This document shows, piece after piece, positions 12,124 to 23,887 of a stretch of DNA of 64,000 nt. The position numbers and the translations under genes are program-made. The notes beneath the pieces were generated by a model. That model did not search any database. It was not told the DNA's origin and saw only the letters and a program-made list of their open reading frames with translations. Position 1 is the first letter of the stretch, and every line of letters begins with the position of its first letter. Location: contig OY726566.1 in assembly GCA_963383645.1 (NCBI GenBank), forward strand, positions 96,687,321-96,751,320. The letters are read 5' to 3'. This DNA is from Muscardinus avellanarius. Its lineage: Eukaryota > Chordata > Mammalia > Rodentia > Gliridae.

Positions 12124-12215
12124 GTATCAGATTCATTTCTGTATTCCTGACGCATAACTTAGAGCCTGGCATGTGGCATCTACTACATAGTTCTGAATGA
12201 ATAAATTAAAACGAT
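12124..12215 (+). mobile_element. L2 3'-end, right part
   Basis: It continues the L2 at 11700-11880. The order (origin-of-tissue style CCTGGCATG word, then CATAGTTCTGAATGAATAAA) is that of L2 termini. Confidence 0.6.
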
Positions 12216-14280
12216 AAAGAAAATCCATAGGCAGTTTTGGAACAACAACAACAACAACAAAAGAATAAGTGTTCATTTAACGGGGAGAATAACGACAATT
12301 TACACGGGGAAGGTGGCATTCAAGCCAAGCTCTGAAGCGTGAACAGGATTTCCAAAACTAAAAAGAGCTTTGGAGGAGGAGGACACGGAAAATTACTTGT
12401 AACCTAACTGTTTCTCTCCACCCTTAACCTGTTCCTTCTCCAAAAATCAGCTTTTCTTCTGTACTGTAATGAACCCTCGGCAATTTTTTACTATCTAACG
12501 CAATTCAAGCAGGTCAGTGTGTGCACGAAAGAGCTTGCTCTGTTCCCTGATATTTTTCTTAACTCTAACGTCCATCCCCAGCTGCTGTGCACAAATCAGG
12601 CCCATCTGTCCTCTGTCGGTCTGATGCTGGACATCATCTCCTTCTTCATCCCTTACCCTAAAAGTTTTCCCTGACCTTTGAAAAGTCTGACCCTGTTATG
12701 TAGCCTCATTTTCCACTCCAGGTTTTCCTCTTCTGGAAACCTTGATTGCCTTTCTTTTGTCACTTAATCATATGCTAATTTTATCACCATATGTCTTCTC
12801 TTTTTCTCTTAGGAGGACCCCGCAAAGGGTAATGGATGGAGTCATGTAACATGGACGGTGTCACGGACAAATAATCTGTGAATTAAAAAGCCTTTTCTTC
12901 CTAAGCATCCCACTAAGAACTCAAGCTGATACCTTGCAACCCAGAGCCAACAGATGAGAGGGATACTTTGAGTAGATACAAGATTGAGTTTAGGGAGAAA
13001 AGTGAAACTACTATTGGTGTTGTCTAGAAATCATTGACTTAGTTTATGCTATGAAAGAGAAACTTCCTACTTCCCTTTTTGGAGGGCTTTAGGTATGATG
13101 AGGTACTGGATATTTTCAAAAAGCGAAAGAAAGATGCTTGAATGCTTTTACTATAAAGAAAGGACAACTGTTTGAGGAGATCGGTATGTCTGACCCGAGT
13201 TAAACCTGATGTTAAAACATCAGGTGGGACCCAATAATGATGCACAACTTTTGTGTCTTTATGTCTCAGTTAAAAGGAATTTAAAGAAAAACTTGCTACT
13301 TTCCTGTGTCTTTGATAGAAATACAGCTATAACTATTTTTACCTCTTCCATGCAGTCCGACCACTGATGTTTTCTCTGTCTGACTAACCCTTCACCATAG
13401 GTACCTTGGTTCTTGTAACCATGGGGTTTCCACAGATTTACAGACCTCCAACTTTTGCCCTCATCAAACCCCATCAACATCAGTCTCAAACATGAATGGT
13501 AAAAGACATTTGGGGGGACAGAGGGTTCAGGCTAGAGTAGTGACTTCATCACATTTGGCAGGCTTCAGGGAACATAAAATCCATCCCCCAACCTTTCCCA
13601 GCCCCTGCTCATCTGCAGCCCGCTGTCAGATGGCCAAGCTCGACAGCCAATGCTTTCGAATGAGAAACTGTAGCAGGACTTTTTTTTTTTTCCCATCCTC
13701 TGGTCCCTATTGTATGTTCAGCTGCACTGGGGCTAGCTGCTAATCAAAGCCAGAGACTCTCATGCACAAACAAACGCAGCATTGTGGCCTCCCCCAGGGC
13801 TGGAACACAGCAATCCAACAAACAATTCAGTCAGGTGATAGCAGGCTCCAGCCTCAGCAGGAGCAGCTCCTGGGCACCCTCCTGCCTGCACTCCACTCCA
13901 AGCTGACCCCCTTCCTGGGCACAGGCATATTGAACTCCCTTCCCAGACAAACTGAGGCTCAGGAAAGCAACGGAGAATGAAAAAAGTAGCAATGATATGC
14001 AACCAAGCAGGTGTAGTCTAGGGACTGCAATCGTTATGAAAGACAATGTATTCTCTAGAATACAATGGGGTAGAAATATATGACTTAGAGAGCAGATTCC
14101 CAGGCTCAGAAAGGAAAATTAAATTTAAATGCCTTCAAATATTCTCAGGGCCCTTGTCATGAAATAAGGAGATGGAAGTAGAAGGGTATTGTAATGAGAT
14201 GCTTTGTGGTTATGATACGTTGGTCTACACTTTGTGGTTAAGATTGGGCTAGCACTGAGCGCAAAGGTCTAGTACCACAC
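12216..14280. other. Repeat-poor single-copy DNA
   Basis: No young repeat except (AAC)n at about 12241-12260. Part of 12640-12860 might be a very old L2 but is too diverged to call. Open frames around 13492-14046 overlap on both strands and lack domains. Confidence 0.5.
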
Positions 14281-14332
14281 CACCCACCAGATAAGAAGCA
14301 CTCAATAAATAGTCTACTATTATTAATGTTGG
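14280..14332 (+). mobile_element. MIR 3'-tail fragment
   Basis: The AGATAAGAAGCACTCAATAAATAG word followed by a TATTATTA tract is the usual MIR tail. Only this end can be recognised. Confidence 0.4.
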
Positions 14333-17250
14333 TGAATGGTGCTTAGAAAAGAAAAAGGTCTGGGAACTACTGAGAAAAGCAAGCCAGGTCTTCAGTTTCT
14401 AGAAGAAGCTGGTGTTAAGTGGCAAAGTCTATTCCCAGGCCCTGGCAGTTCCTTGGAACAGCATCTCAAAGCACTAGGAGGCACTGAACTTTCACTGATT
14501 GCGACAGGTCCCAAGAGCATGGCAAGGGGACCTAGGGCTGGTATGTTGGTGGCTGTGCGAAAGCAGAATACAAGATGTATGGAGCAGGAGGCTGGCCTGT
14601 GTGCTGGAGCATCGAAATTGGATGTATTCTCTAAGTACAAAGAGTAGAGTAAGAAAAAATAAAAATAAAAAAGCCGGAAATGTTAAAAAAAAATGCTTGC
14701 CATCACGATCTTGGGTGAGTCAACAGTTGACCTTGCCAGCCCTGGTGGAGAACTTAGGATGAGAAGAAGGAGAGAAAGGAATAAAAGGCTATTCCAATTC
14801 TATGCAACAACAAACATAGATTGAGCACCTACTGCATTCCAGTCCAAGTGGGGATAAACTGAAGGAACCGGACACGATTTGATTGTAAGTTAGTAGAAAA
14901 ATACAGGGCTCAGTTCAAAGAAACATGGCCACAGAAACTTAGGATTAATATAGTGGCTTATTTTAAATATAAGACTAATGGCCCAAGGTGATTTGCCCAG
15001 TGACATTGCTTCACATAGAAAATTCCAAATGGAGAAAATACCAGACCTTCTCGGCGTCTCCTGGGACGAAGACAGAAGATCCGCAGGGTTGCCTTAGTAA
15101 GCACCAGTTAACATCTCTATGCGCTATACTTTCTAGCATCTACCTTGAATGCCCCTCAGGTGCACGTGCCATTCCTCACTGGAGTTTTCTCTCATCTTCA
15201 TTGCAGTAAAAGTCATATTTATTTAACAAATCAGTTCCCAAGTTTCTTCATTTACACCCAGTAAAAGACTGTTTTTGTTCCTTACTCCTTAAGGCCTTCC
15301 TCGATGATCTCTGCTTCTCTCCCTGGGTTCTTTCCAGGGAGAGGAAGACACTCCATTTATACTACAGAAAAATGATGCATAAATCATACAAATATTTGAA
15401 CCTTCTCCATGAGCAAAGCATGATTTTGTTAAATGCCACCAAGAGTCAAGAAACCCGACGTTAAGTTAAAAGGCCAATGAAATCAGTCCGTTCCTGTTTG
15501 AGAAAAATGGCCTTTAATTCTTGCACTGAGCGTCCTTTCTAAAGAAAACACTAAAATCACCCGAAGAAGAGAAGTCCCACCTTCTCCTGTATTTCTTTCC
15601 AAATGTTGTTCTAGGTCTAATGGCTGCTCATGATAAAGCTGGTTACATCTTGGTGTGGACTTGCGTTTCAGATAAGGAAGGAGTAAAATTTGAGGTGGGA
15701 GGAAGATAAGAGAGTCATGTTTGATGTTTAAATATGATAGTTTTTAATAGAAATGCCCAAACCTAAAATTTTTTGGAATTGAAACAGATGTGTAACAATA
15801 CAATTGTGTTGTACAATACTGATAAATAGCTGATAAATAGATAGCAGTCAAGGCAGAAAACCAACCCAGGACCCTGACAGGTCAGTGCCCAGCTGTACCC
15901 TGGGCTGAAGAGACCATGTGTGCTCTAGCCCATGAAAGGGGCCTTTAGTCTCCTCTCACTCCATAATGCCCACCAAGGGTAGGGGGGACATGGATGGGGA
16001 GACACTGGCCTGGTGAGCGGGCAGCATCAGGGACTAGGGGGGTCAACTCTACAGGCTCTGGTTAAAACAGAAACTCTTTGCTGGAACAACTGATAATGCT
16101 TTGACTTCAGAGGACAGCAAGAGGCGCACGGGGCCGCTCTGCAGAGTCGAGTTGGCTCCATGAGATTGTTATGGCCAGAGGCATCTGGAACCCAAGAGAT
16201 TCAGAAAGTGAACAAAGAAAATCCACCCCCAAAGAAATTTCCCAAGGAACATCGGCACAGCCAGATGTGTCCACACGACCCAGTGGCGTCTGTCCAGTAG
16301 TTCATCCGTAGGAAAGGAAGCCTCAACGAGCCAACAAGCTCGAAGAGGATGTTCTGTGAGCTTCCATCTCTCCCAACCTTGGACCTTTACCCTAAGGGCT
16401 CACTTCAAGCCCACTCGCATTTCTTTGTTCCTCATGGTTCTGCAGTCTTTGAAGTTAATGGCTCTTAGTTAACCTCTTGCAAAAGAGCATTACTGGATAA
16501 GTCGTTAGAAACCCACAGAGTTAGCTGCTTTTAGAGAATGTGAACGTGTTTAGAGAGAAAATGGTGGAAATCCACATCGACCCCACTTGAGTTCCCGCTG
16601 AACTGTTTTTGATCTTCTTCTCCAAGCCAAATGTAGGTATGACGGCCTTGAAGCACATCTTCAAACCCCGAGATATCACATATCAGAAGGCAAACGCGGG
16701 CTCCCTCACCGTCAGACTAGAAAGACTAAAATGCACTCCGGGCTGAAGTTGGTGGGAATCCTAATACTGGCATAGACAATAAAGGCATTTGACTTTCATT
16801 CCTCTGTGATCAAGAATGTGGTTGTCAAACCCAAATTTGATCTGACTCACTTTCAACTAGAGCCAATTGTACACTAGTCACTCCAAATAATAACAGAGCA
16901 AATAAATAACTCCCGGGAGGGTGCCAGGCCCTGGAGCCACAAGCATCAAAAGCTCTTTTGGCCCTGCAGTTTACCCACCTGCGGGGCATGAGGCCCACTC
17001 CCACGAACCCCAGGGCAGCTCAGAAGTTTCCCAGGCTCCTGGGACCCGCTGAGGAGTTAGATGGGACCCAGAGGGACCAGGCAGCTGTGTCTGCCCTGGG
17101 GAGACTCTTATTCTTGGATATGTGGAGGGGTCCTCCAGCTTAAGAATGGACAACAGTGTTTACTCAGCTTGACCTCTAACTGACACACTAATTCCTCAAC
17201 ATTATCTGTTCCCATCCAAACAGCCCATCTTTTGCAGGGACAAAGACTTT
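14333..17250. other. Repeat-poor single-copy DNA
   Basis: About 2.9 kb without a recognisable transposon. Together with 12.2-14.3 kb it forms the longest clean stretch of the window. No gene or splice pattern could be established. A (TTTG)n run follows at 17251-17277. Confidence 0.5.
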
Positions 17251-17303
17251 GTTTGTTTGTTTGTTTGTTTGTTTGTTGCATAGGCTATTTGCTTATTTGC
17301 ATT

Positions 17304-17347
17304 TTTCTACTTTAAGATTTTTAATGAGAATCCATAATATTACCAAG
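17304..17347 (+). repeat. Source copy of a 44-bp direct repeat
   Basis: This 44-bp segment, from TTTCTACTTTAAG to TATTACCAAG, recurs without mismatch at 18596-18639, about 1.29 kb downstream in the same orientation. Confidence 0.93.
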
Positions 17348-18215
17348 CATTTTGCTGTGGTCTTCATTTGCTCATATCAAGCTAAGTAAATTAAATTTCC
17401 ATCTTAATTGGTTTATTTGGTAGCAACAAATGCACATGCTAATGTGTGGATCACTGCTTAAAACACTGCACACATCAATTATACTGTCGGTAGAAATGAA
17501 GGACGCGCAATTATGCATGCAACTGTTTTTAAAAGTTATACTAGAAAGACTATAAAAGTATATCAGAGTTTTAATGGTGTATCCATTTTGAGGATTATAA
17601 GTTAAGTTTTTTCCATAAAACTTGAATACCTTGTACCATAAGCACATTTTTTTTTTATTTAGAATGAGAAAAATTACTGTTTTTCTTCAGGTATATATGC
17701 ATTTTCCTAATAACAAACATAAGAATGAAAATAAAAACTTTCATTATTTTTCATGAGGTTAAATTAATCAACCTATGCACACGTTTGACATACACTGAAC
17801 TCTATTTGAGATTCTACATATTTCCAGAGACATTGTTCAAAATTGAAATTACATTTTTCTAAACAAAAGAGGATGAGAAGAAAGGCTTTATTTTACTGTT
17901 GCAAAGATGTAAGCACGTACATTTGTTAAAAATAATCTAACCAATTACCTGATTTCTTTCCTGTAGATACTTCAGGCTTCATTTGAAACTCTTCTAAGGC
18001 AGTGCATTGCATGCAGAGGGCATTTTTTTTTTTTTTGTAGTAAATACTTTTTGAAGAACTAAATTGGCCATTTCAATCTGATTCTCCAAAACTGCAAGAT
18101 TTTGTTGTTTTGTTTTAATTGTGGGTCCGAACCTTGGCTTACCAGAATGAAGGGTGCTCAGTACACATCTGAGGATCTTCTGCTCACAAATGAATACCAT
18201 TTTATGTTAAAGCCT
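17348..18215. other. Single-copy AT-rich DNA, no gene seen
   Basis: AT-rich unique sequence with short homopolymers (for example T14 near 18028). No gene was recognised. Confidence 0.45.
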
Positions 18216-18223
18216 CAAAGAAA

Positions 18224-18440
18224 CTGGACGTGGTGTCTCGGGTTTACAATCCCAGTACTTGGGAGGCTGAGATAGAAGGATCGCAGGTTTGCAGCCACCC
18301 TAGACTACTCAGTGAGACCCTCCACAACTTAGGCCCTGTTTCAAAATAAAGAATAAAAAAGAAAACTGAGATGGGGTGTAGCTTGGAGGTAGAATGCCCC
18401 TGGGCCCAATCCCCAGTACAAAAAAAAAAAAGAAAAAATT
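18224..18440 (+). mobile_element. B1-dID SINE
   Basis: A diverged head (GGACGTGGTGTCTCGGG), a B1 core, the linker CAAAATAAAGAATAAAAAAG, and an ID-like half ending CCCAGTAC plus an A tail. Short flanking repeats CAAAGAA at 18216-18222 and 18441-18447 are a plausible target-site duplication. Confidence 0.88.
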
Positions 18441-18560
18441 CAAAGAAGGTTCTGCCATTTCTGCTATCAGAAGCCATGACCCCACAGCTAAGGCTAATAA
18501 AGGTCACACTCTCAGCAAAGAGGAAAAGACATAATGAAAAAATTGTTCTTGACAAAGAAA

Positions 18561-18663
18561 ACATTTAAGATAATGCTATATACAGTTTAAGATAATTTCT
18601 ACTTTAAGATTTTTAATGAGAATCCATAATATTACCAAGATACATTTAAGATAATGCTATATA
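18561..18663 (+). repeat. Local 22-bp duplication enclosing the 44-bp patch
   Basis: ACATTTAAGATAATGCTATATA is present at 18561-18582 and again at 18642-18663. Between them lies the 44-bp copy (18596-18639) of 17304-17347. The arrangement resembles a templated insertion during break repair. Confidence 0.85.
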
Positions 18664-18734
18664 AAATTATGGAGACCAATCTCAATAGCATGTACAGGAA
18701 GGAGCTAGCAGGGTAGGATCCGGAAGGAAACATA

Positions 18735-18825
18735 CCAAGTGCTGTGTGTGTGTAAGTGTTTATCACCCTGAACCTCGTTATGATGTATAATTGCAGTGCT
18801 CCAATAATAGCATTTTACAAAAAGA
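18735..18825 (+). mobile_element. L1 3'-end fragment (old)
   Basis: A TTATGATGTATAATTGCAGTGCTCCAATAATAG-type terminus followed by an A-rich stretch, diverged but co-linear with the L1 ends at 2400-2520 and 54560-54615. Confidence 0.55.
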
Positions 18826-18829
18826 AAGA

Positions 18830-20015
18830 AAACATTGTTCTGAGGTGCTGTATGGCTTTCATGTGTTTTACCCCAGATGAAGACTTTTTTGTGTGCCTGA
18901 GAATATTACCAAATTGTGTTTTATTCATTAAATCTGGGCTTGAGGCAAAACAGGCCTGGCTCTTTCTCTGTGCAACCCAAGGCCTTCAAGAAAGTCACAG
19001 AGGGATGGTATCTGCTCTTCTTTCCTGATGGTATGGCAAGAGACCGTTGAGTGGAAAATAGATATTAAAATCCAGAACAAGACAATAGTATCTTTAAAAA
19101 GCCTACTAAATATATCATTTTGATATTAAAAACAAACTCTCCTAAACACTTTTCACTAGCCTTAAGGCAAATTAAGAAGGCAACATGGGGCTCTCTTATA
19201 CCTCTGCAGGGAATTACCTCAACAGAAGCCATGTTAAGGAGGAACCTTGCACACTGGGCCAGGGAGCTGGCTTGAAGGGGCTTCAACCAAGACAGTCGAC
19301 ATTAGGAGGCCCGCCAAATTCCTTTCATAAATATCAAACACTGCAAATATTTGCGCATGAGGATATCGACGTGAACAGTTTTTGCATGTAGTAAGAAGTG
19401 TGACTACCAGTGACTCTCACCGCATTTAGTAAGCTGCAAGTACGATGAGCAGGCCTTGCTGGTCCCTCTATTCATTTGCTGAATAAATAATGGATCTCTA
19501 CTCAAGTGAGGTTACCCAGGCCAGTATCACCGGTGTCAAACGGGGGCCTATTAAAAATGCAGATAATGAAAGCCCCCGGGAGACCTACAGTACCATCTGC
19601 ATTTTGACAGGTGACCAGAGCGGATGGTAAAGTCACAGAAGCTCAACGGTTGCGCAAGCCAAGTGCAGCTTTGACAACAGTGAAGAATGAACATTAGTGA
19701 GAATAACCAGCTAAAAATCTGGAGTGCATCCTTCACGACTCTCAAGAAGGAACTAGCACACAGTATTTAGTACCAGAAGTCATGGCTGCTTGAGGTTTTG
19801 CCTTATTTAGGATTGTCTTCTCACCTCTCTGTTTCTCTCTCTAAACTGTGACTCAAGTTTCCTTTTTTCATTCCTGTCACACGTCTTTCCTACTCCTCCT
19901 CGCTTCACTGGGTCACACTTACCTTCTGGCATCTTAAGCCGTCTCTAGGGGTCCTGAGAAAATGGCAATGACGGCAGTGGAACTGGAGAATTAGAAAGAC
20001 CCACTTGCCCCCTAG
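18830..20015. other. Single-copy DNA, no gene seen
   Basis: Nothing recognisable as a gene or young transposon. Open frames at 19065-19391 overlap on opposite strands without domains. Confidence 0.45.
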
Positions 20016-20017
20016 CT

Positions 20018-20145
20018 TTCAATAATGGCAGCTCACGCTTAGTGTTAACGGTTTACAGATGGTACATTGCGACCCTGTACCTTAGCACCGACCTGTCCAG
20101 TAGGCAAAGCAAGTAACGTCGTCATCATCATTTCCAACAAAGAGG
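20018..20145 (-). mobile_element. Possible MIR remnant
   Basis: The order of words (a CAGATGGTACATT stretch, GGCAAAGCAAGTAAC, ATCATCATTTCC) is loosely that of a minus-strand MIR. The divergence is too high for a firm call. It ends near (AAAT)n at 20149-20164. Confidence 0.3.
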
Positions 20146-20230
20146 AAATAAATAAATAAATAAAACCAACAAGGTTCCAGAAGATTCGGTGTCATGTTCA
20201 GCACTGTATAGACTGAACCACTGGCAGTTT

Positions 20231-20374
20231 TGAGCAATCAGTCCTGGGGCTTTAATAACATAGTGTGTTATAGAAGATGCAGGGTTCACTCTCTGGAGGT
20301 AGTAGTGAGTCAGAAATCATGAAATGTTTAAAGTGATGGAGGCGGGCCGAGTGTCATGAGAAGGAGACGCTCCA
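20231..20374 (+). repeat. Direct duplication, copy 1
   Basis: About 145 bp, starting TGAGCAATCAG and ending at ACGCTCCA, repeats at 21770-21918 in the same orientation. By eye the identity is near 80%, including an exact TGAAATGTTTAAAGTGATGG block. Confidence 0.88.
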
Positions 20375-20604
20375 ACAAGCAGAACGGACATGAAGTGCTT
20401 GTTTCTGAATCTCACCTTGAACCCCTCCTTTGGACTGAAGCCTCCATCCACAGGGATGGGAGAGGACCAACTTATAGGGATTATCAATCTCAGGGCCATA
20501 AAGTGGCTATCTGCACCTTCGAATTCCTGCATGCAAATAGCCTCCATGACTTTGGGAAAGGTCAAGGTCGAATGGCAGAAGCCTGATTTGGAGAGCTATG
20601 GTTT

Positions 20605-20828
20605 TTATTTTTATTTTTCTTATTTTTTGAGTACTGAGGATTGAATCCAAGGGCATTCTCCTCTGAGCTAAGCCTCAAGCCCTTTTTATTTTTTAATTAA
20701 AAAAAAATAGGGTCTTGCCAAGTTATTGGTAGTCTTACTAAATTTCGGAAGCTGGCCTCAAACTCCCAACTCTCTGGTCTCAGCCTTCCAAATACAAGCA
20801 CTACAGGCATTCACCACCATGCCTAGAT
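20605..20828 (-). mobile_element. B1-dID SINE, old
   Basis: A minus-strand SINE in the usual order: tail, ID-like half with GAGTACTGAGGATTGAATCCAAG, A/T-rich linker, and B1 half ending CACCACCATGCCTAG. Its divergence is greater than that of the CG-rich young copies. Confidence 0.85.
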
Positions 20829-21049
20829 GGCTTAGAGATCTTATGTGCTAACTCCCTTGCCCCATCCCACCCCAGGCCTTGAGGCAGGGATGTCTGCACA
20901 GGTCTCTGCTTGCATGTTTGTTAGAGAACTGAAGGGGGTATCAGACATAAAAAGCAGTGCAGGAGTCAGGAAAGAGGGCATTGTCATCCAATGCCACTTC
21001 ACCACGATCATCATCTTCATCCTCTTCATCAAACACTCCCAGCAATCAG

Positions 21050-21240
21050 ACTCTGTGTTCAGTCCTTCACATTCGTTTTCTAAATACTCACATGTCAATC
21101 CTAGAAGGTAATAATTGGTGCCCCGGGTAAAAGACAAGGATGTTGAGGTGGGAAAGACCGCAGTGTCTACTCATGGTTACATGGCTAATAACAACCCCAG
21201 TGGTTTATACTTCAGGGTCTTTGGCTCTGAATCTTCAAAA
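21050..21240 (-). mobile_element. MIR remnant
   Basis: It runs like a minus-strand MIR: CTAAATACTCACATGTCAATCCTAGAAGG, AAAGACAAGGATGTTGAGG, then TGGTTACATGGCTAATAAC. Diverged. Confidence 0.5.
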
Positions 21241-21584
21241 GGAGACTATTGTGGCAAAGATTTCTAATGGGTCATTTATATCCAGATATCCTGTCATATA
21301 TCTGTGTTGCTGGATCCCACCTCTTTAATCTCCATCTCTGAAGATGGGCCCAGAGCATCTGGATGCTAAAACATGACTAGTTAACCTGATAATATTGAAG
21401 ACAGAGAACCAGTGCTCCAGGGTATTTATCCTATTATACATACATTGGATCTGAGGTTTACTGTAAGAGGCAACTGAGAGATACAAATTTGTTAGTCAAA
21501 AATAGAGATGGAATTATATAATACAGGAGAAATAAAATACCCAGATTCCAAACTAGGAGTTTAAAGACTTCTGTTTTTATTATC

Positions 21585-21725
21585 TATATGTTATTGAGTG
21601 GATCCTACTACCCCTAAGCCTGAATTTCTTCATCAAGTTTTTTTTTAAAAATCCCACTCATCCTACCTGGGTAGAGTTGTTATAAAAATAAGTTGGAAAA
21701 ATGAATATGGAAAATTCTGGAAGCA
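21585..21725 (+). mobile_element. MIR remnant
   Basis: Plus-strand MIR-like words: CTGAATTTCTTCATCA, a gap-like T/A tract, then TACCTGGGTAGAGTTGTTATAAAAATAAG. Partial and diverged. Confidence 0.45.
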
Positions 21726-21769
21726 AAGACCTCATAACTCATATTGGAGTTATGATGAAAAACATACTT

Positions 21770-21918
21770 TGAGCAATCAGCCTTGAGGTTTTTATAACAC
21801 AGTGTGTTATAGAAGAGGGTGGGTTTGCTCTCCTTTCTGGAGGAAGCAGTGAGTCATAAACCGTGAAATGTTTAAAGTGATGGAGGTGGGTGGAGTGTCA
21901 TTAGGAGGAGACACTCCA
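21770..21918 (+). repeat. Direct duplication, copy 2
   Basis: Partner of 20231-20374. The interval between the copies is about 1.4 kb and includes a SINE and MIR remnants. Sequence just outside the repeats does not match. Confidence 0.88.
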
Positions 21919-22480
21919 GAGAGCTGCAGAGCCTGCAGGAAGGAAGAACAGAGCTGAAGAGCACCCCTCTAGGGGCCTGAGGAAGAGACCGGGGGCTTGG
22001 CACTAACAGGTAATGGGCACCAGGGGATGTTTGTATAGAAGACAGTCAAGGGATGAGATCTTGGTAGGTAAAAAGAATGAATGGTGCTCGGGGTCATCAG
22101 TTTATATTTTCACATAGTTGTAAGGCATCTTTCAATTGCCCTGCGTCTGGTACTCCATCTAGGGTTCTGATGCTGTTGGTGAGTCAACAGGTAACCTCCT
22201 GCTCTTCCTGTGGTAACTCTGCTGGGAGAGAAGGGCCATGGAGGTCTAAAGAGGGGAGCATCCAGCTCCCCCTAAAGGGACGGAGGCCTTGCCTCCCAGG
22301 GCCTCTGGTGCCTTAGATTCCTGCCTCATCTATAGTTTTACCCATATTCACAGATAGAGGATTTGCTCCCCCCCCCTCCATGTAAATGTTTTCACTGAAG
22401 AACAGTTATTTCCTGTCTTATATGGATTTTTCTAAAAAGGAAATTTAAGTTTAAGTGTCATGACTTTAAAATTATGTTTA

Positions 22481-22693
22481 TTAAAAAAATTTTTTTGTGG
22501 TACTAAGGGTGGATCCCAGGGGCTTTCTACCTCTGAGCTATACTCCCAGATCTGTTTTATATTTTATTTGGAAACAGGGTCTCACTAAGTTAATGAGAGC
22601 TTCACTAAGTAGCTGAGGCTGGCTTCGAACCTGTGCGGTCCTCTGTCTCAGCCTCCCAAGTGGCAATTACAAGTGTGCGCCACCCCATCCGGC
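22481..22693 (-). mobile_element. B1-dID SINE, full length
   Basis: The minus-strand SINE is complete, from a poly-T-like start to CGCCACCCCATCCGGC. It is bounded by a perfect 13-bp target-site duplication, AAAATTATGTTTA, at 22468-22480 and 22694-22706. Confidence 0.95.
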
Positions 22694-22953
22694 AAAATTA
22701 TGTTTAATCTAAATAAACGCAGACTGAATTCTTAAGCTCTGATGCCCAATGACTTTTTTCTTGTTATGTGGCAAATGTGAAATGAAAGCATCAAAACACT
22801 GACAGCTTAGTTTCTCTTCTAGAATAAGTTACATTAAAGCAACAAAAACGGTGCTTTAGAATCAGTATTTAGTACCATTTAGCCTTTCATGAGCTCTACA
22901 TTACTTTTACTCATAAAAATATGATCTCTGTGTCACTGCAACTATTTAGGACA

Positions 22954-22957
<4 letters not shown>

Positions 22958-22986
<29 letters not shown>
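22958..22986. repeat. (TA)n microsatellite
   Basis: About 14 TA units in AT-rich DNA. Confidence 0.95.
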
Positions 22987-22989
<3 letters not shown>

Positions 22990-22999
22990 GAAATAATTT

Positions 23000-23130
23000 G
23001 TCTTCTAACTTTACATATATATTAAATAGACCACAAACTTCTTGAAGACATATTTATCTATCTTTGTATCCCCAACACACTACCTGATGTGTATAGTAGG
23101 GGAGTCAGTATTTGTAGAAGTCTATTAGGG
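23000..23130 (+). mobile_element. L2 3'-end fragment
   Basis: L2 terminal order: ACCACAAACTTCTTGAAGAC, TTTGTATCCCCAACAC, then a diverged tail. Typical of old L2 ends. Confidence 0.6.
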
Positions 23131-23241
23131 AGAAAAATAAAATAACAAGGAGCCCTTTACTTTAGTCTCTTTCCTCAAATGGGATTGTGGCCAAATGATT
23201 CCCTTCAGTATTCATTCAAGAGAAGAAAGAAAAGGAAAAGA

Positions 23242-23243
<2 letters not shown>

Positions 23244-23287
<44 letters not shown>

Positions 23288-23324
23288 ACGCGCGTGCGTA
23301 AGAGAGAGAGAAAGAGAGAGAGAA
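23244..23324. repeat. (GT)n followed by (GA)n
   Basis: About 21 GT units pass through a short alternating CG/CA stretch into GA-rich repeats. Confidence 0.95.
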
Positions 23325-23347
23325 CGAGATTTAAAATGTGAGTCTAG

Positions 23348-23588
23348 AGCCTGGTGTGGTGGCGCACGCTTGTAATCCTCACACTTAGGAGGCTGAGACA
23401 GGAGGATCGCACAGGTTTGAAGCCAGCCTCAGCTACTAAGTGAGGCTCTCAGCAACTTAGTGAGAACCTGTTTCCAAATAGAGTACGAAATAAGTCTGGG
23501 AGTATAGCCTGGAGAGCCCCTGGGTTCCACCCCCAGTACCACATACACAAAATAAAATAACATAAAATAAAAATAAAATAAATAAAAT
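23348..23588 (+). mobile_element. B1-dID SINE, first of a pair
   Basis: A complete plus-strand copy with a long AAAAT-type tail. The flanks AAAATGTGAGTCTAG at 23333-23347 and 23589-23603 are a perfect 15-bp target-site duplication. Confidence 0.95.
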
Positions 23589-23627
23589 AAAATGTGAGTC
23601 TAGAAGTTGATTTAAAATGTGAGTCTA

Positions 23628-23831
23628 AGCCGGGCATGGTGGCACACGCTTGTAATCCCAGCATTTGGGAGGCTGAGACCGGAGGATCGCAGTTAGCAGA
23701 CAGTCTCAGCTACTTAGTGAGGCCCTCCGCAACATAGTGAGACCCTGTTTCAAAGTAAAGAATAAAAAATAGGGCAGGAGGTGTAGCTCGGATGTAGAAT
23801 TCCTCTGGGTTCCATCCTCAGACCCACAAAA

Positions 23832-23872
<41 letters not shown>
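23628..23872 (+). mobile_element. B1-dID SINE, second of a pair
   Basis: A complete plus-strand copy of another subfamily (linker AAAGTAAAGAATAAAAAATAGGGC), with an (AAAT)n tail at 23829-23872. The flanks AAAATGTGAGTCTA at 23614-23627 and 23873-23886 are the same target word used by its neighbour. Confidence 0.95.
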
Positions 23873-23874
<2 letters not shown>

Positions 23875-23887
23875 AATGTGAGTCTAG

